Shown here: positions 7,808 through 16,860 of the stretch, one piece after another
How positions within the stretch are numbered: position 1 is the first letter of the stretch
How the letters are laid out: the number at the start of each line of letters is the position of its first letter
DNA from: CAYWNK01 sp964459495
Lineage (GTDB): Bacteria > Planctomycetota > UBA1135 > GCA-002686595
NCBI GenBank assembly: GCA_964459495.1
Contig: CAYWNK010000069.1
Coordinates: 1 to 23,725 of the forward strand
DNA: 23,725 bases
Direction: 5' to 3'
The notes under the pieces: generated by a model
The model's input: only the letters and a program-made list of their open reading frames with translations
Database searches by the model: none
Told to the model about the DNA's origin: nothing
Made by a program: the position numbers and the translations under genes

Positions 7808-8344
7808 ATGCCCGACCAGCCCTCGACCTCCAACGCTACCCCTGACGACCTCATGGGCCTCGTCTACGGCGAGCTGCGGCGACTTGCCTCGGCTTACCTC
7901 GCCCACGAGCGCTCGGATCACACCCTCCAGCCGACCGCGTTAGTGCACGAGGCCTTCGTAAGGCTGTCGCCCCAGAAGGCGCGCTGGAAGAACCGCGCCC
8001 AGTTCGTGGGAGTCGCCGCCAACGCCATGCGACGCATCCTGGTAGACCACGCTCGCAAGCACCTCAGCGTGAAGCGCGGGGGCGAATCGCGCCGCGTCGA
8101 GCTCGACCTCGCAACGATGGAAATGAACGAAAGCACCGTTGACCTCGTGCGCATGGACGACGCTCTGCTGGGGCTCATGCAGCTTTCCCCGCGGCAGGCT
8201 AAGGTCGTCGAGCTGCGCTTCTTCGGTGGGCTGACCCATGAGGAAATCGGTGAGGTTCTGGGCGTCTCCTATCGCACCGTTGAAAACGACTGGCGCTTCG
8301 CTCGAGCGTGGCTGAGGGATCGTCTTAGCGAAGAAGCGAGCTAG
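7808..8344 (+). CDS. ECF RNA polymerase sigma factor (kinase-linked type)
   Basis: Directs RNA polymerase to a special promoter set. The 178-residue protein has the hallmark of the planctomycete-type ECF group (TIGR02999-like, related to ECF43): SDHTLQPTALVHEAFVRL (residues about 36-53) in region 2, FVGVAANAMRRILVDHAR after it, and region 4 with LSPRQAKVVELRFFGGL and EEIGEVLGVSYRTVEND. I chose the ATG at 7808 because it gives the usual family length and begins MPDQPST; the frame is open to 7739, but that extension has no family resemblance. Only four bases separate its stop from the kinase gene. No anti-sigma factor is nearby. In the family, activation by Ser/Thr phosphorylation has been described for the Vibrio EcfP/PknT pair, so the same mode is inferred here. 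Confidence 0.9.
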   Translation: MPDQPSTSNATPDDLMGLVYGELRRLASAYLAHERSDHTLQPTALVHEAFVRLSPQKARWKNRAQFVGVAANAMRRILVDHARKHLSVKRGGESRRVELDLATMEMNESTVDLVRMDDALLGLMQLSPRQAKVVELRFFGGLTHEEIGEVLGVSYRTVENDWRFARAWLRDRLSEEAS

Positions 8345-8348
8345 CACG

Positions 8349-11219
8349 ATGGACAGATGTCAACACGAAAAGCTCAGCAGGCTTTTCCAGGAAGCTCGCC
8401 TGCTCCCAAAGGAAGAGTGCGAGACGTTCCTGGTGCAGAGTGCTGCCGACGATCAGGAGCTGCTTGATGCGCTACGCCGCTTGCTAGAACGCGACGGGGA
8501 CACCACGGATACTCTCGATCGGCCGGTCGTTGCCTCCTTGGAACAGGCCGTTGACGCCGCGTTCGAGAAGGTCGAAGGATCGCATCATGAAATTCCACCA
8601 ATCCCGCTTCCCGAGCGTATCGGCGCCTATCGACTCATCGGCCTCTTGGGGAGAGGCGGTATGGGCGTCGTCTATGAGGCTGAACAGGACACGCCGCACC
8701 GACGCGTGGCGCTCAAGGTTCTACGTCCAGATATCGTGACGCCCAAGATGCTGCGGCGCTTCGAGCACGAGACCCAAGTGCTAGCGCGCCTCAACCATCC
8801 CGGTATCGCGCAGATCTTCGAGGCGGGCACCGCCCGGACTGACCTGGGCGAGCAGCCTTTTCTGGCAATGGAGCTGGTGCTCGGTTTCACGGTGACCAGC
8901 TACGTGGAGAAATACGAGCTGCCTGTGGACGCTAGGCTCAAACTGGTTGCTGCAATCGCCGACGCCGTTCATCACGCCCATCAGCGTGGCGTCGTGCATC
9001 GGGATATCAAGCCCGCCAACGTTTTGGTCGACGAGGCGGGGCAGCCAAAGGTCCTCGACTTCGGCGTCGCAAGGACGCTCGATGCCGGTGGCCATCTGTC
9101 GACCATGCACACAAGCCTCGGTGAGGTCGTTGGCACGCTGTCCTATATGAGTCCCGAGCAGGTCAACGGCCGAGCCAGCGACGTCGATGCGCGTTCTGAT
9201 GTCTACGCGCTCGGCGTCTTGGCCCATGAGATTCTCGTCGGCGTGCCCCCCTTCGACCTGCGAGGCAAGCTGGTCCACGAAGCCGCGCGCATTGTCACCG
9301 AAGACGAGCCCTCGACCCTCGGTGCCCGCGACTCTGCTCTCCGCGGCGACGTCGAGTGGATTGTAGGCAAGGCGCTCGCAAAGGAGCCTGGACGGCGTTA
9401 CGCGTCGGCGGACGGGTTCGCGGCTGACGTTCGCAGGCATCTGGCCCATGAGCCAGTGACAGCCCGCGCCCCGGGCACGCTCTACCAGTTGAGCCGGTTT
9501 ACGCGGCGCCACCGTGCGCTTGTCGGAGGGTTCATCGCCACGCTGTTGGCGCTCGTCATCGGCCTGGTAGTCAGCACTCGACTCTACCTTGACTCGGCCG
9601 GGCGCGGGCGGCAACTCGCCGAAGCTCTGGCCAAGGGGCAGGCCGCGCTCGATGAGTCCGAGGGCGTGACAAACTTCCTGAGCGACCTCCTTGAGGCCGC
9701 GTCCCCAGAAACAGCGTTCTCCGAGGAGGGGAATCGGGACCTCACCGTGGTAGAGCTGTTGGACCGCACGGCCCCTGATATCGACGACCGGTTCAGTGCC
9801 TCGCCTCTAGTGGCCAGCCGCCTGCACACAACCGTATCCGACTCCTATGCAGCCCTCGGGAAGTTCAGCACTGCTTTGCATCACGCGGAGCGCGCACTGG
9901 AACTCCTCGCCAGCGATGGCTCCTCTTCGCCCCAAAGGGCAACGGAGGCTCGGCTGAAGTTCAGCGAACTCTTGACCGGTGCTGGACGCTTTGATGAGGC
10001 TGAGTCGAACCTCAAGGAGGGGCTCGGCACTGCACGAGACGCAGCGCTCCGTACGCGAATCCTCGTGGCGCTGGGGCGAGTGGAGAAGAGCCGCAGTCGG
10101 ATGAACGAGGCGCTGGCCTATCTGTACCAGGCCATGGACTGCGTCGATGAGCACGGCCTCGATGAAGCTTCACAGGTTCACGTCCGCAGGCAGTTGGCGA
10201 TCGTGTTGGCGCGAACGGGCCAGCTCGAACAGGCGCAGGAGCACTTTGAAGGGATCCTTGCCTTCGACCTCGGCATCTATGGTGAAGACCATCCCATCTC
10301 ACTCGAATCCCGCCACAACCTCGCCACCATCTTCGCCATGCTCGGTCAGCACGAACGAGTGCTTGAGATTGACATGGACATCTACGCATCACGGCGGCGC
10401 AGCCTAGGAGATGAGCATCCATCGACGGTCACGTCGCTTCATTCCATTGGTGTGGGCCTTGTGGAGCTGCAGCGCTACGAGGAAGCCCTGCCATACCTCA
10501 AAGATGCTGCCGAACGACGCAAGACTACGCTAGGAGAAGATCACGTAGAAACGCTAACGTCCGCTGGCGGTCTCGCACGCTGTCTAAGCCAGCTCGGTAG
10601 GAACGCCGAGGCGCTGGAGCTCTTCGAAGACGCGCTCGAGACGGCCCGTGCATCGATCGGCGAGTCCCACTGGGTGACCGTACTACTCATGGACAATAGT
10701 GGAGCTGCGCTATGCGGGCTCGGTCGTTTCGAGGAGGCGGTCCAGCGCCACCGGCGCGCCGCCGAAGCCGCGAAGATCAGCCTCGGCCCCTTGAACAGCA
10801 TGACCCTCGTTGCGCTGAACCAGCTAACCAACGCACTGTATGAAGCTAGCTGGACCGAAGAGGGAATCAAGGTCGGCGAGGAGGCACTGGCCATGGCGCA
10901 GGAGCCTGAGCTCGAAGGGCAGGTTCCGATGACGGGCACTATGGAGCGCCTGATGTATATGTACCTGAATGCCGAGCCCAAGTCCCTGCGCAAGCCAGAG
11001 AGGGCGCTTGCACTAGGGGAGAAACTCATGGCCGGTGGTGCGATCACTCCCGCGAGTAGGACCTACCTCGCAAGCGCCTATGCCGAGCTCGGCCGCCTTC
11101 CGCAAGCGATCGAAGCCGCAGAGGCGGCAGTGGCCAACTACGCGCCAGATCACCCCGATCGTCCGAGCGTCGTGGAATACGTGAACAAGCTCCGGCTCAA
11201 GCTCAAAGCCTCGCGCTAA
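8349..11219 (+). CDS. Membrane Ser/Thr protein kinase with C-terminal TPR domain
   Basis: A 956-residue Hanks-type kinase. After an N-terminal helical extension of about 90 residues come the Gly-rich loop GRGGMGVVYEAE (101-112), Lys123, Glu141, the catalytic loop HRDIKPAN (217-224), DFG (237-239) and SPE (268-270), so all catalytic residues are present. One transmembrane segment lies at about 390-410. The C-terminal 540 residues are a long array of TPR helical pairs with regular NLATIFAMLGQHERVLE-like units, typical of a protein-binding sensor domain; it has no signal peptide, so the kinase domain should be cytoplasmic and the TPR part periplasmic or outside. It begins four bases after the sigma gene, with GAAG-type rather than strong Shine-Dalgarno spacing, and is surely co-transcribed. 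The likely target is the neighbouring sigma factor. Confidence 0.95.
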   Translation: MDRCQHEKLSRLFQEARLLPKEECETFLVQSAADDQELLDALRRLLERDGDTTDTLDRPVVASLEQAVDAAFEKVEGSHHEIPPIPLPERIGAYRLIGLLGRGGMGVVYEAEQDTPHRRVALKVLRPDIVTPKMLRRFEHETQVLARLNHPGIAQIFEAGTARTDLGEQPFLAMELVLGFTVTSYVEKYELPVDARLKLVAAIADAVHHAHQRGVVHRDIKPANVLVDEAGQPKVLDFGVARTLDAGGHLSTMHTSLGEVVGTLSYMSPEQVNGRASDVDARSDVYALGVLAHEILVGVPPFDLRGKLVHEAARIVTEDEPSTLGARDSALRGDVEWIVGKALAKEPGRRYASADGFAADVRRHLAHEPVTARAPGTLYQLSRFTRRHRALVGGFIATLLALVIGLVVSTRLYLDSAGRGRQLAEALAKGQAALDESEGVTNFLSDLLEAASPETAFSEEGNRDLTVVELLDRTAPDIDDRFSASPLVASRLHTTVSDSYAALGKFSTALHHAERALELLASDGSSSPQRATEARLKFSELLTGAGRFDEAESNLKEGLGTARDAALRTRILVALGRVEKSRSRMNEALAYLYQAMDCVDEHGLDEASQVHVRRQLAIVLARTGQLEQAQEHFEGILAFDLGIYGEDHPISLESRHNLATIFAMLGQHERVLEIDMDIYASRRRSLGDEHPSTVTSLHSIGVGLVELQRYEEALPYLKDAAERRKTTLGEDHVETLTSAGGLARCLSQLGRNAEALELFEDALETARASIGESHWVTVLLMDNSGAALCGLGRFEEAVQRHRRAAEAAKISLGPLNSMTLVALNQLTNALYEASWTEEGIKVGEEALAMAQEPELEGQVPMTGTMERLMYMYLNAEPKSLRKPERALALGEKLMAGGAITPASRTYLASAYAELGRLPQAIEAAEAAVANYAPDHPDRPSVVEYVNKLRLKLKASR

Positions 11220-11499
11220 TTCAGCGTTGTGGAGACCAATAGGTACGGAGCCCTACGGAAGAGATCGACAAGGCAAGGACCCTGTAGCTGGCGCGGCTAC
11301 CCAAGATCGGCACCAGCAAGGCTCGGTATCGGCATTGCTGGCACCGCCGCCTACGCACCGAGGCCCGCCAATGCTGCGTCACGTTCGCCGAGCGTATCGA
11401 CAGGGAGCGTTCCGAGAGGGCGTCAAAGAAGCTCGGAAGGTTGGAGGCCGCGCCTAGGGCACCGGGGATAGCGCTTGCCGAGACCAGCCCCAGCGTCTG
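11220..11499. other. Decayed stretch after the kinase gene
   Basis: No recognised gene. One plus-strand frame from about 11290 reads a basic segment (CCVTFAERIDRERSERASKK) and continues without a stop into the domain relic at 11500, so this may be part of the same decayed gene. No stem-loop terminator was seen after the kinase stop codon. Confidence 0.35.
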
Positions 11500-11737
11500 C
11501 ACGGTGGTGACATTCGTTCCTCTTGCAGGCAATGCAAGCAAGTTCGATAACGGGGAGTGTCTCTACAGTCGCAGCTCTGACGGCCAGACCTTCGCAGTCG
11601 ATCCAGCGGTTCTGCCGGTAGGCGGCGGCCAGATGAGTGCCCAGCCGAGACAGGCAAGGACCTTCCAAAGCTGGTACATGGACAGCGACCTCACAGGCAT
11701 GCCTCGCAGCAACTTTACCAACGCATTGGCCTTGTAG
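11500..11737 (+). pseudogene. Orphan fragment of the shared WYRD-type C-terminal domain
   Basis: The frame ends with ARTFQSWYMDSDL and then SNFTNALAL before a stop. This lines up with DTWNFQAWYRDANP and SNFTDAVEVTFL at the end of the glycoside hydrolase candidate. Earlier, NGECLYSRSSDG and FAVDPAVLP match its VLCNQSNQFGRF and AIDVDPSDLP. Only the last half of the domain survives and no signal peptide or enzyme domain precedes it. It is therefore read as the remains of a decayed secreted-protein gene related to the one at 412. Confidence 0.6.
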
Positions 11738-11772
11738 GGGCAGCTCAGGGGCTCGGGTAGGACGAGCTAGCT

Positions 11773-11943
11773 ATGCACGGCATGTGGGTACTAGCAGGCG
11801 TTACTCGCCGCTTCGTTCGTGGAAGTCCGCGTCAGTGGAGCCACGCGAGCATCGACGACGAGCAGCAGGCCAAGCTGAAGGCGATCAACGATGGGTTGGA
11901 ACGGCGCATGCGCGAGTTCTGGCTTGAGGAGCCCATGCGCTAG
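11773..11943 (+). CDS. Possible small ORF, function unknown
   Basis: A 56-codon frame starting ATG, with a basic N-terminus and a charged helical second half (IDDEQQAKLKAINDGLERRM). Codon usage in the second half is coding-like (gag cag cag gcc aag ctg aag). No ribosome binding site and no recognised family; it may be the surviving end of a decayed gene, given that relics lie on its left. I place it only as a candidate. Confidence 0.25.
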   Translation: MHGMWVLAGVTRRFVRGSPRQWSHASIDDEQQAKLKAINDGLERRMREFWLEEPMR

Positions 11944-12053
11944 GGTTCCGCGTTCCATTCCAATCAAGTGCGGTTCGCGGCGGCGGACTTGGCCCATGGG
12001 AGTGAGCCTACCCGGTGCCTCGCAGCCCAGGAACGGGCGGTGGTGGCGGCGAG

Positions 12054-13445
12054 CTATCGGGCCACGAAGTGACGGCGCCGCCTGCTCGCAAACAGATCTG
12101 CGTTCATGGTTTCCACGGCTACCGTCTCGCCTGTGGCGGTAACGGCCAAGGCGCGTCCGGCCACCACTTCGATGGTTCTCCTCACGATGAAGCGGTCCTT
12201 GCGCCAGAGTGTGAGCCTGTAGGTCCCCGGGGCGAGCTGCCAGGTGCCCTTGCGCCCGACCATCTTCTCCCCGTTCACGGGGTTCTCGACCCGTGCGGAC
12301 CAAGGAAGGCGCCAGTTCGCGCCAACGTCGATGGACCCGCGGGGTTGGGTGAAGAGGCGCAGGGGTTGTTCGCTCGCTTCAGCAACATGGACCCACTTCT
12401 CGGCCAGTCCTGGCAGTTCGAGGCCGCAATCGGCGGACGTCCTAACGCAGCTTGGGGTCGTCGTTCGGAGGGGCAATGCGCGCACCTTCCAGCACCCCGC
12501 TGGTAGTTGGAAGGAGGTTTGGAAGGGACCCTTGGCTGCGGCTGCACTGTGGCTGACCGTGGCGAGTGCGGTGGGTTGTGCAGCTCCCTTGGCCCAAGCT
12601 TCGATCCGGTAGCCGCGGACGTGCTGGCTTTCCGTCGGGTCATGGACCGTGAGTTCAATCCTGCCGGGGGCTGCTGAGGGTCCGAGAGCGACCTGTGCGG
12701 AGCCGCGTGTTTGACCCTCGGGGAGCTGCACGGTCACCGTGCGGCTTCCACGATCGATCGAGTCCACCTGGAGTGTGAGCGGGCGGTCCCAGGGGATCGC
12801 TGCGATCCATCGCGTCGGGTCGCCGCTCGCCAGCCAGCGCACGTCGTCTCCCCAGTCTTCGTCCAGATCCTCGACGAGCTGGAGTACTACGCGTAGGTCC
12901 GAGCTGGCGGACGACCAGGATCGCGCGGGGTCATTGACGATCGTTCCGCGAGCGAGCCGGGCGGGGTAGAGCGCGGGGAGGGTTGGGTCAAAGGGCAGGG
13001 CCGTTCCGTGCTCGTTCAAAACTCGGATCACTAGACGCCGGCAAACCACTACGACGGCGCCCAAGTCTTCGCCAGCCTGCACGGTGCCGGTGTGCGTGGG
13101 CCGCAGAGTGGGAGAGTTGTCGGGCCTGGTCAGCACGACATAGTGCCCCGGACGCAGACCGTCCACGCGAAAGGAACCATCGATTCCCGTCACGGTCTGC
13201 GCAGCGCTGAGCCCGTCCGGACTCGCGTAGCCGAGGCGACCGATCTCGCGCCGCTTGATGAGCTGCGACGCTTTGCTCTGGGGCGCAACGGCGATGGGCA
13301 GCCCTGCCACGCCGATCCCGCTGGCATCGACCATGCGCCCGCTAACGGAGGCGCCAGGACTCGCGGAAACCCGGACGTTTTGGCCCCGGGCGAGCGAGGG
13401 GGCGAGGGCCAGCGCGAAGTAGAGCCAGAATGGGCGGAGGAACAT
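12054..13445 (-). CDS. Secreted protein with carboxypeptidase-regulatory-like domain
   Basis: A 463-residue exported protein with a signal peptide (1 to about 22, ending ARGQ). Residues about 33-108 form a carboxypeptidase-regulatory-like beta-sandwich: VSGRMVDASGIGVAGLPIAV and, near its end, TVTGIDGSFRVDGLRPGHYV, the classic TDxxGxFxxxxLxPGxY pattern. Later segments LPAGCWKVRALPL and LAPGTYRLTLW are of the same style, so two or three such sandwiches may be strung together. Such domains usually bind or scaffold rather than catalyse; no enzyme motif was seen. I chose the ATG at 13445 because it begins the signal peptide; a GTG at 13484 would add 13 residues. The lipoprotein gene ends its frame 170 bases upstream on the same strand. 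Confidence 0.7.
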   Translation of the reverse strand: MFLRPFWLYFALALAPSLARGQNVRVSASPGASVSGRMVDASGIGVAGLPIAVAPQSKASQLIKRREIGRLGYASPDGLSAAQTVTGIDGSFRVDGLRPGHYVVLTRPDNSPTLRPTHTGTVQAGEDLGAVVVVCRRLVIRVLNEHGTALPFDPTLPALYPARLARGTIVNDPARSWSSASSDLRVVLQLVEDLDEDWGDDVRWLASGDPTRWIAAIPWDRPLTLQVDSIDRGSRTVTVQLPEGQTRGSAQVALGPSAAPGRIELTVHDPTESQHVRGYRIEAWAKGAAQPTALATVSHSAAAAKGPFQTSFQLPAGCWKVRALPLRTTTPSCVRTSADCGLELPGLAEKWVHVAEASEQPLRLFTQPRGSIDVGANWRLPWSARVENPVNGEKMVGRKGTWQLAPGTYRLTLWRKDRFIVRRTIEVVAGRALAVTATGETVAVETMNADLFASRRRRHFVAR

Positions 13446-13615
13446 GGGGCCATAGGTCAACGCCGCGCCGGCCCGCAGGTTCACGGGAACTGAATCAGGC
13501 CGTGCCAGGCCCCAGCCGGAGGAAGCGGGCGGGCTCGCGCCTCCTCGGCGCCGCCGTCCCGATCGTGGGACCCTAGCTGTTCCAGCACTCCCTGGCCTAG
13601 CTCGCCGGGCGCAGG

Positions 13616-14230
13616 CTAGCGGGTGTAGTCGACTGACCCTGTGACCTGGCTGGTGGGCCCATCCGAGTAGGGGTCGCCATGCTTGAACGTCCCATCGAAG
13701 GTGGCCGCGAAGCGCTTGACCACGAGCGTGTCATTGGTGTCGCCCTCCAGCTCGCAGGCGGTCACGTTGAGCGCCCCTTGTTCACTCTTTCCGTGCAGGA
13801 CCGGCAAATTCGGTCCCGTGACCTGAAGACTCACACCCGCCAGATCGTTGGAGGTATTGCTTACCTGCAGGAGGAACTTGTGGCTGCCCGCCTCAGCGGG
13901 ACGCATGTAGATGTTGAACTGGAGATTCGGTCCGCCAACCTGATACCCGAAGTCGCCTTCCACATGGCCGCGGATCACGAGGTGCAGCATGTCCTCCTTG
14001 GCACCCCAGCGCCCGACCTGAATCATCTCGGGTTCCACCGAGGCCATCTTCTTGCCGTCGAATTCGACGTCCATGCTCCCTTTGCTTTCGGGCGCGGCCA
14101 GGTCCTCCTCAGCCACCTGGGCCTCCGAAGCGGCCCCAGGATTGGAGGTCGTATCTGAGGCCGAATCCGAACCACCGCAGGCGTAGAGAACGGAGAGGGC
14201 AAGAAGCAGCGGAGCGTGGATCGGTTTCAT
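13616..14230 (-). CDS. Lipoprotein of unknown function
   Basis: A 204-residue predicted lipoprotein: hydrophobic signal then LYACGG, with Cys18 as the lipidation site. A low-complexity Ser/Ala/Glu linker (residues about 20-52) follows, and the rest is a beta-rich domain with no recognised family (for example FGYQVGGPNLQFNIYMRPAE and VSLQVTGPNLPVL). One internal Cys at about 157 (TACELEGD) is unpaired in the mature chain apart from the lipid Cys. The first ATG gives the signal peptide and was chosen for that reason. It is 170 bases upstream of the carboxypeptidase-regulatory-like gene on the same strand, so the two could share a transcript. Confidence 0.7.
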   Translation of the reverse strand: MKPIHAPLLLALSVLYACGGSDSASDTTSNPGAASEAQVAEEDLAAPESKGSMDVEFDGKKMASVEPEMIQVGRWGAKEDMLHLVIRGHVEGDFGYQVGGPNLQFNIYMRPAEAGSHKFLLQVSNTSNDLAGVSLQVTGPNLPVLHGKSEQGALNVTACELEGDTNDTLVVKRFAATFDGTFKHGDPYSDGPTSQVTGSVDYTR

Positions 14231-14329
14231 GGCAGCAGTCGGAGTGAGAATGTGCCCAGTCTACATGGCCTAAGCATGCCAGGGACCCCATGCCATGAAT
14301 GTCGGGCAGTACGGAGCCCGGAGAGAATT

Positions 14330-14707
14330 CACAGCCTTACTCCTCGCTGCCCGGCGGCTCTGGTCCCGCATCCTCTGGGGCGCGGCCTCACCTACCTCGG
14401 TGTGCTAGCTCCAGGGGCTCCGGTGCGGTCCCTGATCGTTCCAAGGGGGGAAGCCTGGTCGGCCGCCGGGTGAAGCTCAAGGCCCCCGGCCGAGCGCACG
14501 GATGGCCGAGCTCCGACTCTCAGCTGGGCGTAGTCGGGTAGGAGATCCTTCGGTGCCCAGGCTGCGGAGGCCGGAGTCCTACCATCCCATCGATACTCTG
14601 AGCCAGAAACGACCAGGCGCCTCCTGGCCCACCTGGGTTTGCGGGCAGAGCCCTACGGGGTCGCGCCAGCGCGCCCACGGCTGGAGGCGGAGCTGGACTG
14701 GTCGTAG
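14330..14707 (+). pseudogene. IS91-type transposase C-terminal relic (copy 2)
   Basis: Three pieces of an IS91-family transposase C-terminus appear in order on the plus strand, in different frames. The first, CPAALVPHPLGRGLTYLGVL then APGAPVRSLIVP (about 14345-14440), matches the LVPPPR...YHGVLAPxxxLRxxVVP region. The second, EILRCPGCGG (about 14541-14575), is the zinc-binding stretch. The third, EPETTRRLLAHLGLRAEPYG then VAPARPRLEAELDW (14601-14704), is the tail and ends at a genuine stop codon (14705-14707). The gene is broken by frameshifts and an in-frame stop, and the 5' part with the catalytic tyrosines is absent. It is related to copy 1 at 2201 in the same orientation. Confidence 0.8.
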
Positions 14708-14787
14708 GCCGAGATGGACCGGGATCTCGTGGATGGTGGAGCAGTACAGAGCTCAGGCTCCGTACCGCTTCCCGGCTCCGCCCTGGC

Positions 14788-16860
14788 CTACACGTTCCCG
14801 AGCAGCGCGTCGAGATCCATGTCCGTGAGAGCACTGTTCTTGTGCAGGACGAAACCGTCGATCTCCACGTTGCGTTCCCTGTGACCCAGTTGAAATTCGA
14901 GGTCCTGACCGACTTGGGTTGGGTCGACTCGAAAGCCCGCACCGGAGCTCCTATGCCACTGGAAATCGCCGTATGAGGTCGTCGTGACCTGCACCTCGGG
15001 AGCCACCCCGAACGCGGCTGCCCTGTAGAAGCTGTCCGACCCCGAATCCAGCGCCCTCCAACGGATGTAGAGCCTGTAGTTGCCACTGGCTTGGAACGAG
15101 ACCAAGTACTTCACAATCGACTCTTGGGGGCTTGGAGGGGTGTCGGTGAGGTCAACGAGGTCTGCATCGGGTGCTCGCAGTACCGCGCCACTCTTGCCGT
15201 CGCAATCCCCGTAGAGCAGCCATACGCCTCCACTGTCATTGCTGTCTTCGACTTCCGAATAGGCACGAGCCGCAACAGCGCAACCGTCCTCATTGCTTGC
15301 GATGCCGGAAGGCCTGCGATCGAAGAGCCAGCTGGGTCCTACGTCGGCAGCTTGTAGTGGTCGCTGCAGGATGGGGTCCGTGGATTGTTCATCGGCTCCG
15401 ACATCGGGGACTCCAACCGTTCTCGCCTGGCCATCCACATCGAAGCCAGCGACCGAAGACCAGCCAGCAGCAGCGGTGTTGACGGCGGCCCCGCCCGTCA
15501 GGCGCCACAGTCCGTCGTTCGAATCCAAAGTCAGCCCCGGGTTCGTCTCATCGATCATTAGGTTCCCGAAGGGACCAGCGAGCACGGAACAGTCTGACCC
15601 AGGAACGGTGCAGTAGGCAAAGTTCCTGGTCCATGTCCAGTTGGCACCAATGACCCCCTCGAAGGGGGCCGGACCGTCGCTGATGAAGATGTTGTTGGCC
15701 ACGGTGACATCCTCGGCCAGGAGGCTGCAGGGGTGGTCGCTTTCATCGCAGTCCCAGTCCACCTTGAATGCGGTGCCGTCCGTGGATACGACGGTGTTGT
15801 GTAACAAGAGCAGGTTTCGGATTTGAGCGTACTTGTCTAGGTCCGGGCCTGGGTAACCCATTGCCAACGAGAACGCACCATCTGCGCGATCGTCGACTCC
15901 AGCAATGTAGTTGTTCAGGACAATGTGGTTTTCCCCGACCACTCGGATCCCTCCACTGCCACGCTTGCCCTCGCCCAAGAAGAAATTCCCTTCGACCAAG
16001 GCTCCATTGCCGTGTCGGAGGGTCAGGGTTCCGCGGCAAGACCGCAGGGTATTGGCGAAGTAGTGGTTCATTCCCGACTTGTTTGAGATGACTTCGATGT
16101 CCACGTCAATCTCGTCGAACAGGTTGTGCCGGACCGTGGTCGATGAGTTGGACAACGAAGTCTCGGATTCTCCGACACGCACGGACTCCCATCCGTTGAT
16201 GTCCTTGCTTGGTCCCCGGCGGCGGACAAAGTGGTTCCGGGCGATGACGTGGTGGTTCGCCTCATCCGCATCGTTGAACACAGCTACGGTTGTTCCCCTG
16301 TAGTTGTGGTCGCCAAAGAAGCAGTGATCCACTCGGTTCTCTACACCGTAGAGGGCTACCCAGTTGTACTTCACTCCTATCGCGCAGGGCACGTTGTGAA
16401 CGAAAGCGCACTCCGTCAACCGGCAATGCTCTGCCCAAGTACTGATCATCTGCGGGTCCCGAAACTCGACGATCGCCTTCTCGCCCGAGTTCCCTGAGAG
16501 CTCGATCCCCTCGAAACGTAGGCCCTGGACGCGGATCCAGGAACCGCCGATTCCGAGGGTCGAGTTCCCGGTGAGGACGACTTGGCCAGAAACCTCGGCC
16601 CGAATCGTGACCGGGTCCTGGGGTGTGCCTTGGGCTCGAGTGGCGAGTTTGGCGTTGAGCCATGTCCCCGCTGCCAAAACGATGTGATCCCCTGGGCCAG
16701 CGAGCTGATCAGCCGCATGGAACTCGGCTGGATCGTTGACCAAATACGTCTTGGCCAGTGAACCGGTGGCGGGGAGCCGTGGAGCTGGCGTAGGGACCTG
16801 CCCCAAGGCCGTCGCCGACATCATGATCCCAAATAGCAAGGTATGCATCGAGTGCACCAT
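14788..16860 (-). CDS. Polysaccharide lyase family 6 (alginate lyase / chondroitinase B type) with C-terminal binding-like module
   Basis: Cleaves uronic-acid polysaccharides such as alginate or dermatan sulfate by beta-elimination outside the cell; the substrate is not decided by sequence. The 690-residue protein has a signal peptide (1 to about 21), then a right-handed beta-helix (about 40-500) with family motifs such as VISNKSGMN and LRHGNGALVEGNFFLG. Lys261 and Arg282 are 21 residues apart, as in AlyGC and chondroitinase B, and Asn222, Asp254 and Glu256 match the calcium site spacing; Asp replaces the usual first Glu. Residues about 525-690 are a beta-sandwich binding-like module. The ATG at 16860 follows a good GAGGA, so I use it although the frame stays open 229 codons further upstream. 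Divergent from the subtilase. Confidence 0.88.
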   Translation of the reverse strand: MVHSMHTLLFGIMMSATALGQVPTPAPRLPATGSLAKTYLVNDPAEFHAADQLAGPGDHIVLAAGTWLNAKLATRAQGTPQDPVTIRAEVSGQVVLTGNSTLGIGGSWIRVQGLRFEGIELSGNSGEKAIVEFRDPQMISTWAEHCRLTECAFVHNVPCAIGVKYNWVALYGVENRVDHCFFGDHNYRGTTVAVFNDADEANHHVIARNHFVRRRGPSKDINGWESVRVGESETSLSNSSTTVRHNLFDEIDVDIEVISNKSGMNHYFANTLRSCRGTLTLRHGNGALVEGNFFLGEGKRGSGGIRVVGENHIVLNNYIAGVDDRADGAFSLAMGYPGPDLDKYAQIRNLLLLHNTVVSTDGTAFKVDWDCDESDHPCSLLAEDVTVANNIFISDGPAPFEGVIGANWTWTRNFAYCTVPGSDCSVLAGPFGNLMIDETNPGLTLDSNDGLWRLTGGAAVNTAAAGWSSVAGFDVDGQARTVGVPDVGADEQSTDPILQRPLQAADVGPSWLFDRRPSGIASNEDGCAVAARAYSEVEDSNDSGGVWLLYGDCDGKSGAVLRAPDADLVDLTDTPPSPQESIVKYLVSFQASGNYRLYIRWRALDSGSDSFYRAAAFGVAPEVQVTTTSYGDFQWHRSSGAGFRVDPTQVGQDLEFQLGHRERNVEIDGFVLHKNSALTDMDLDALLGNV

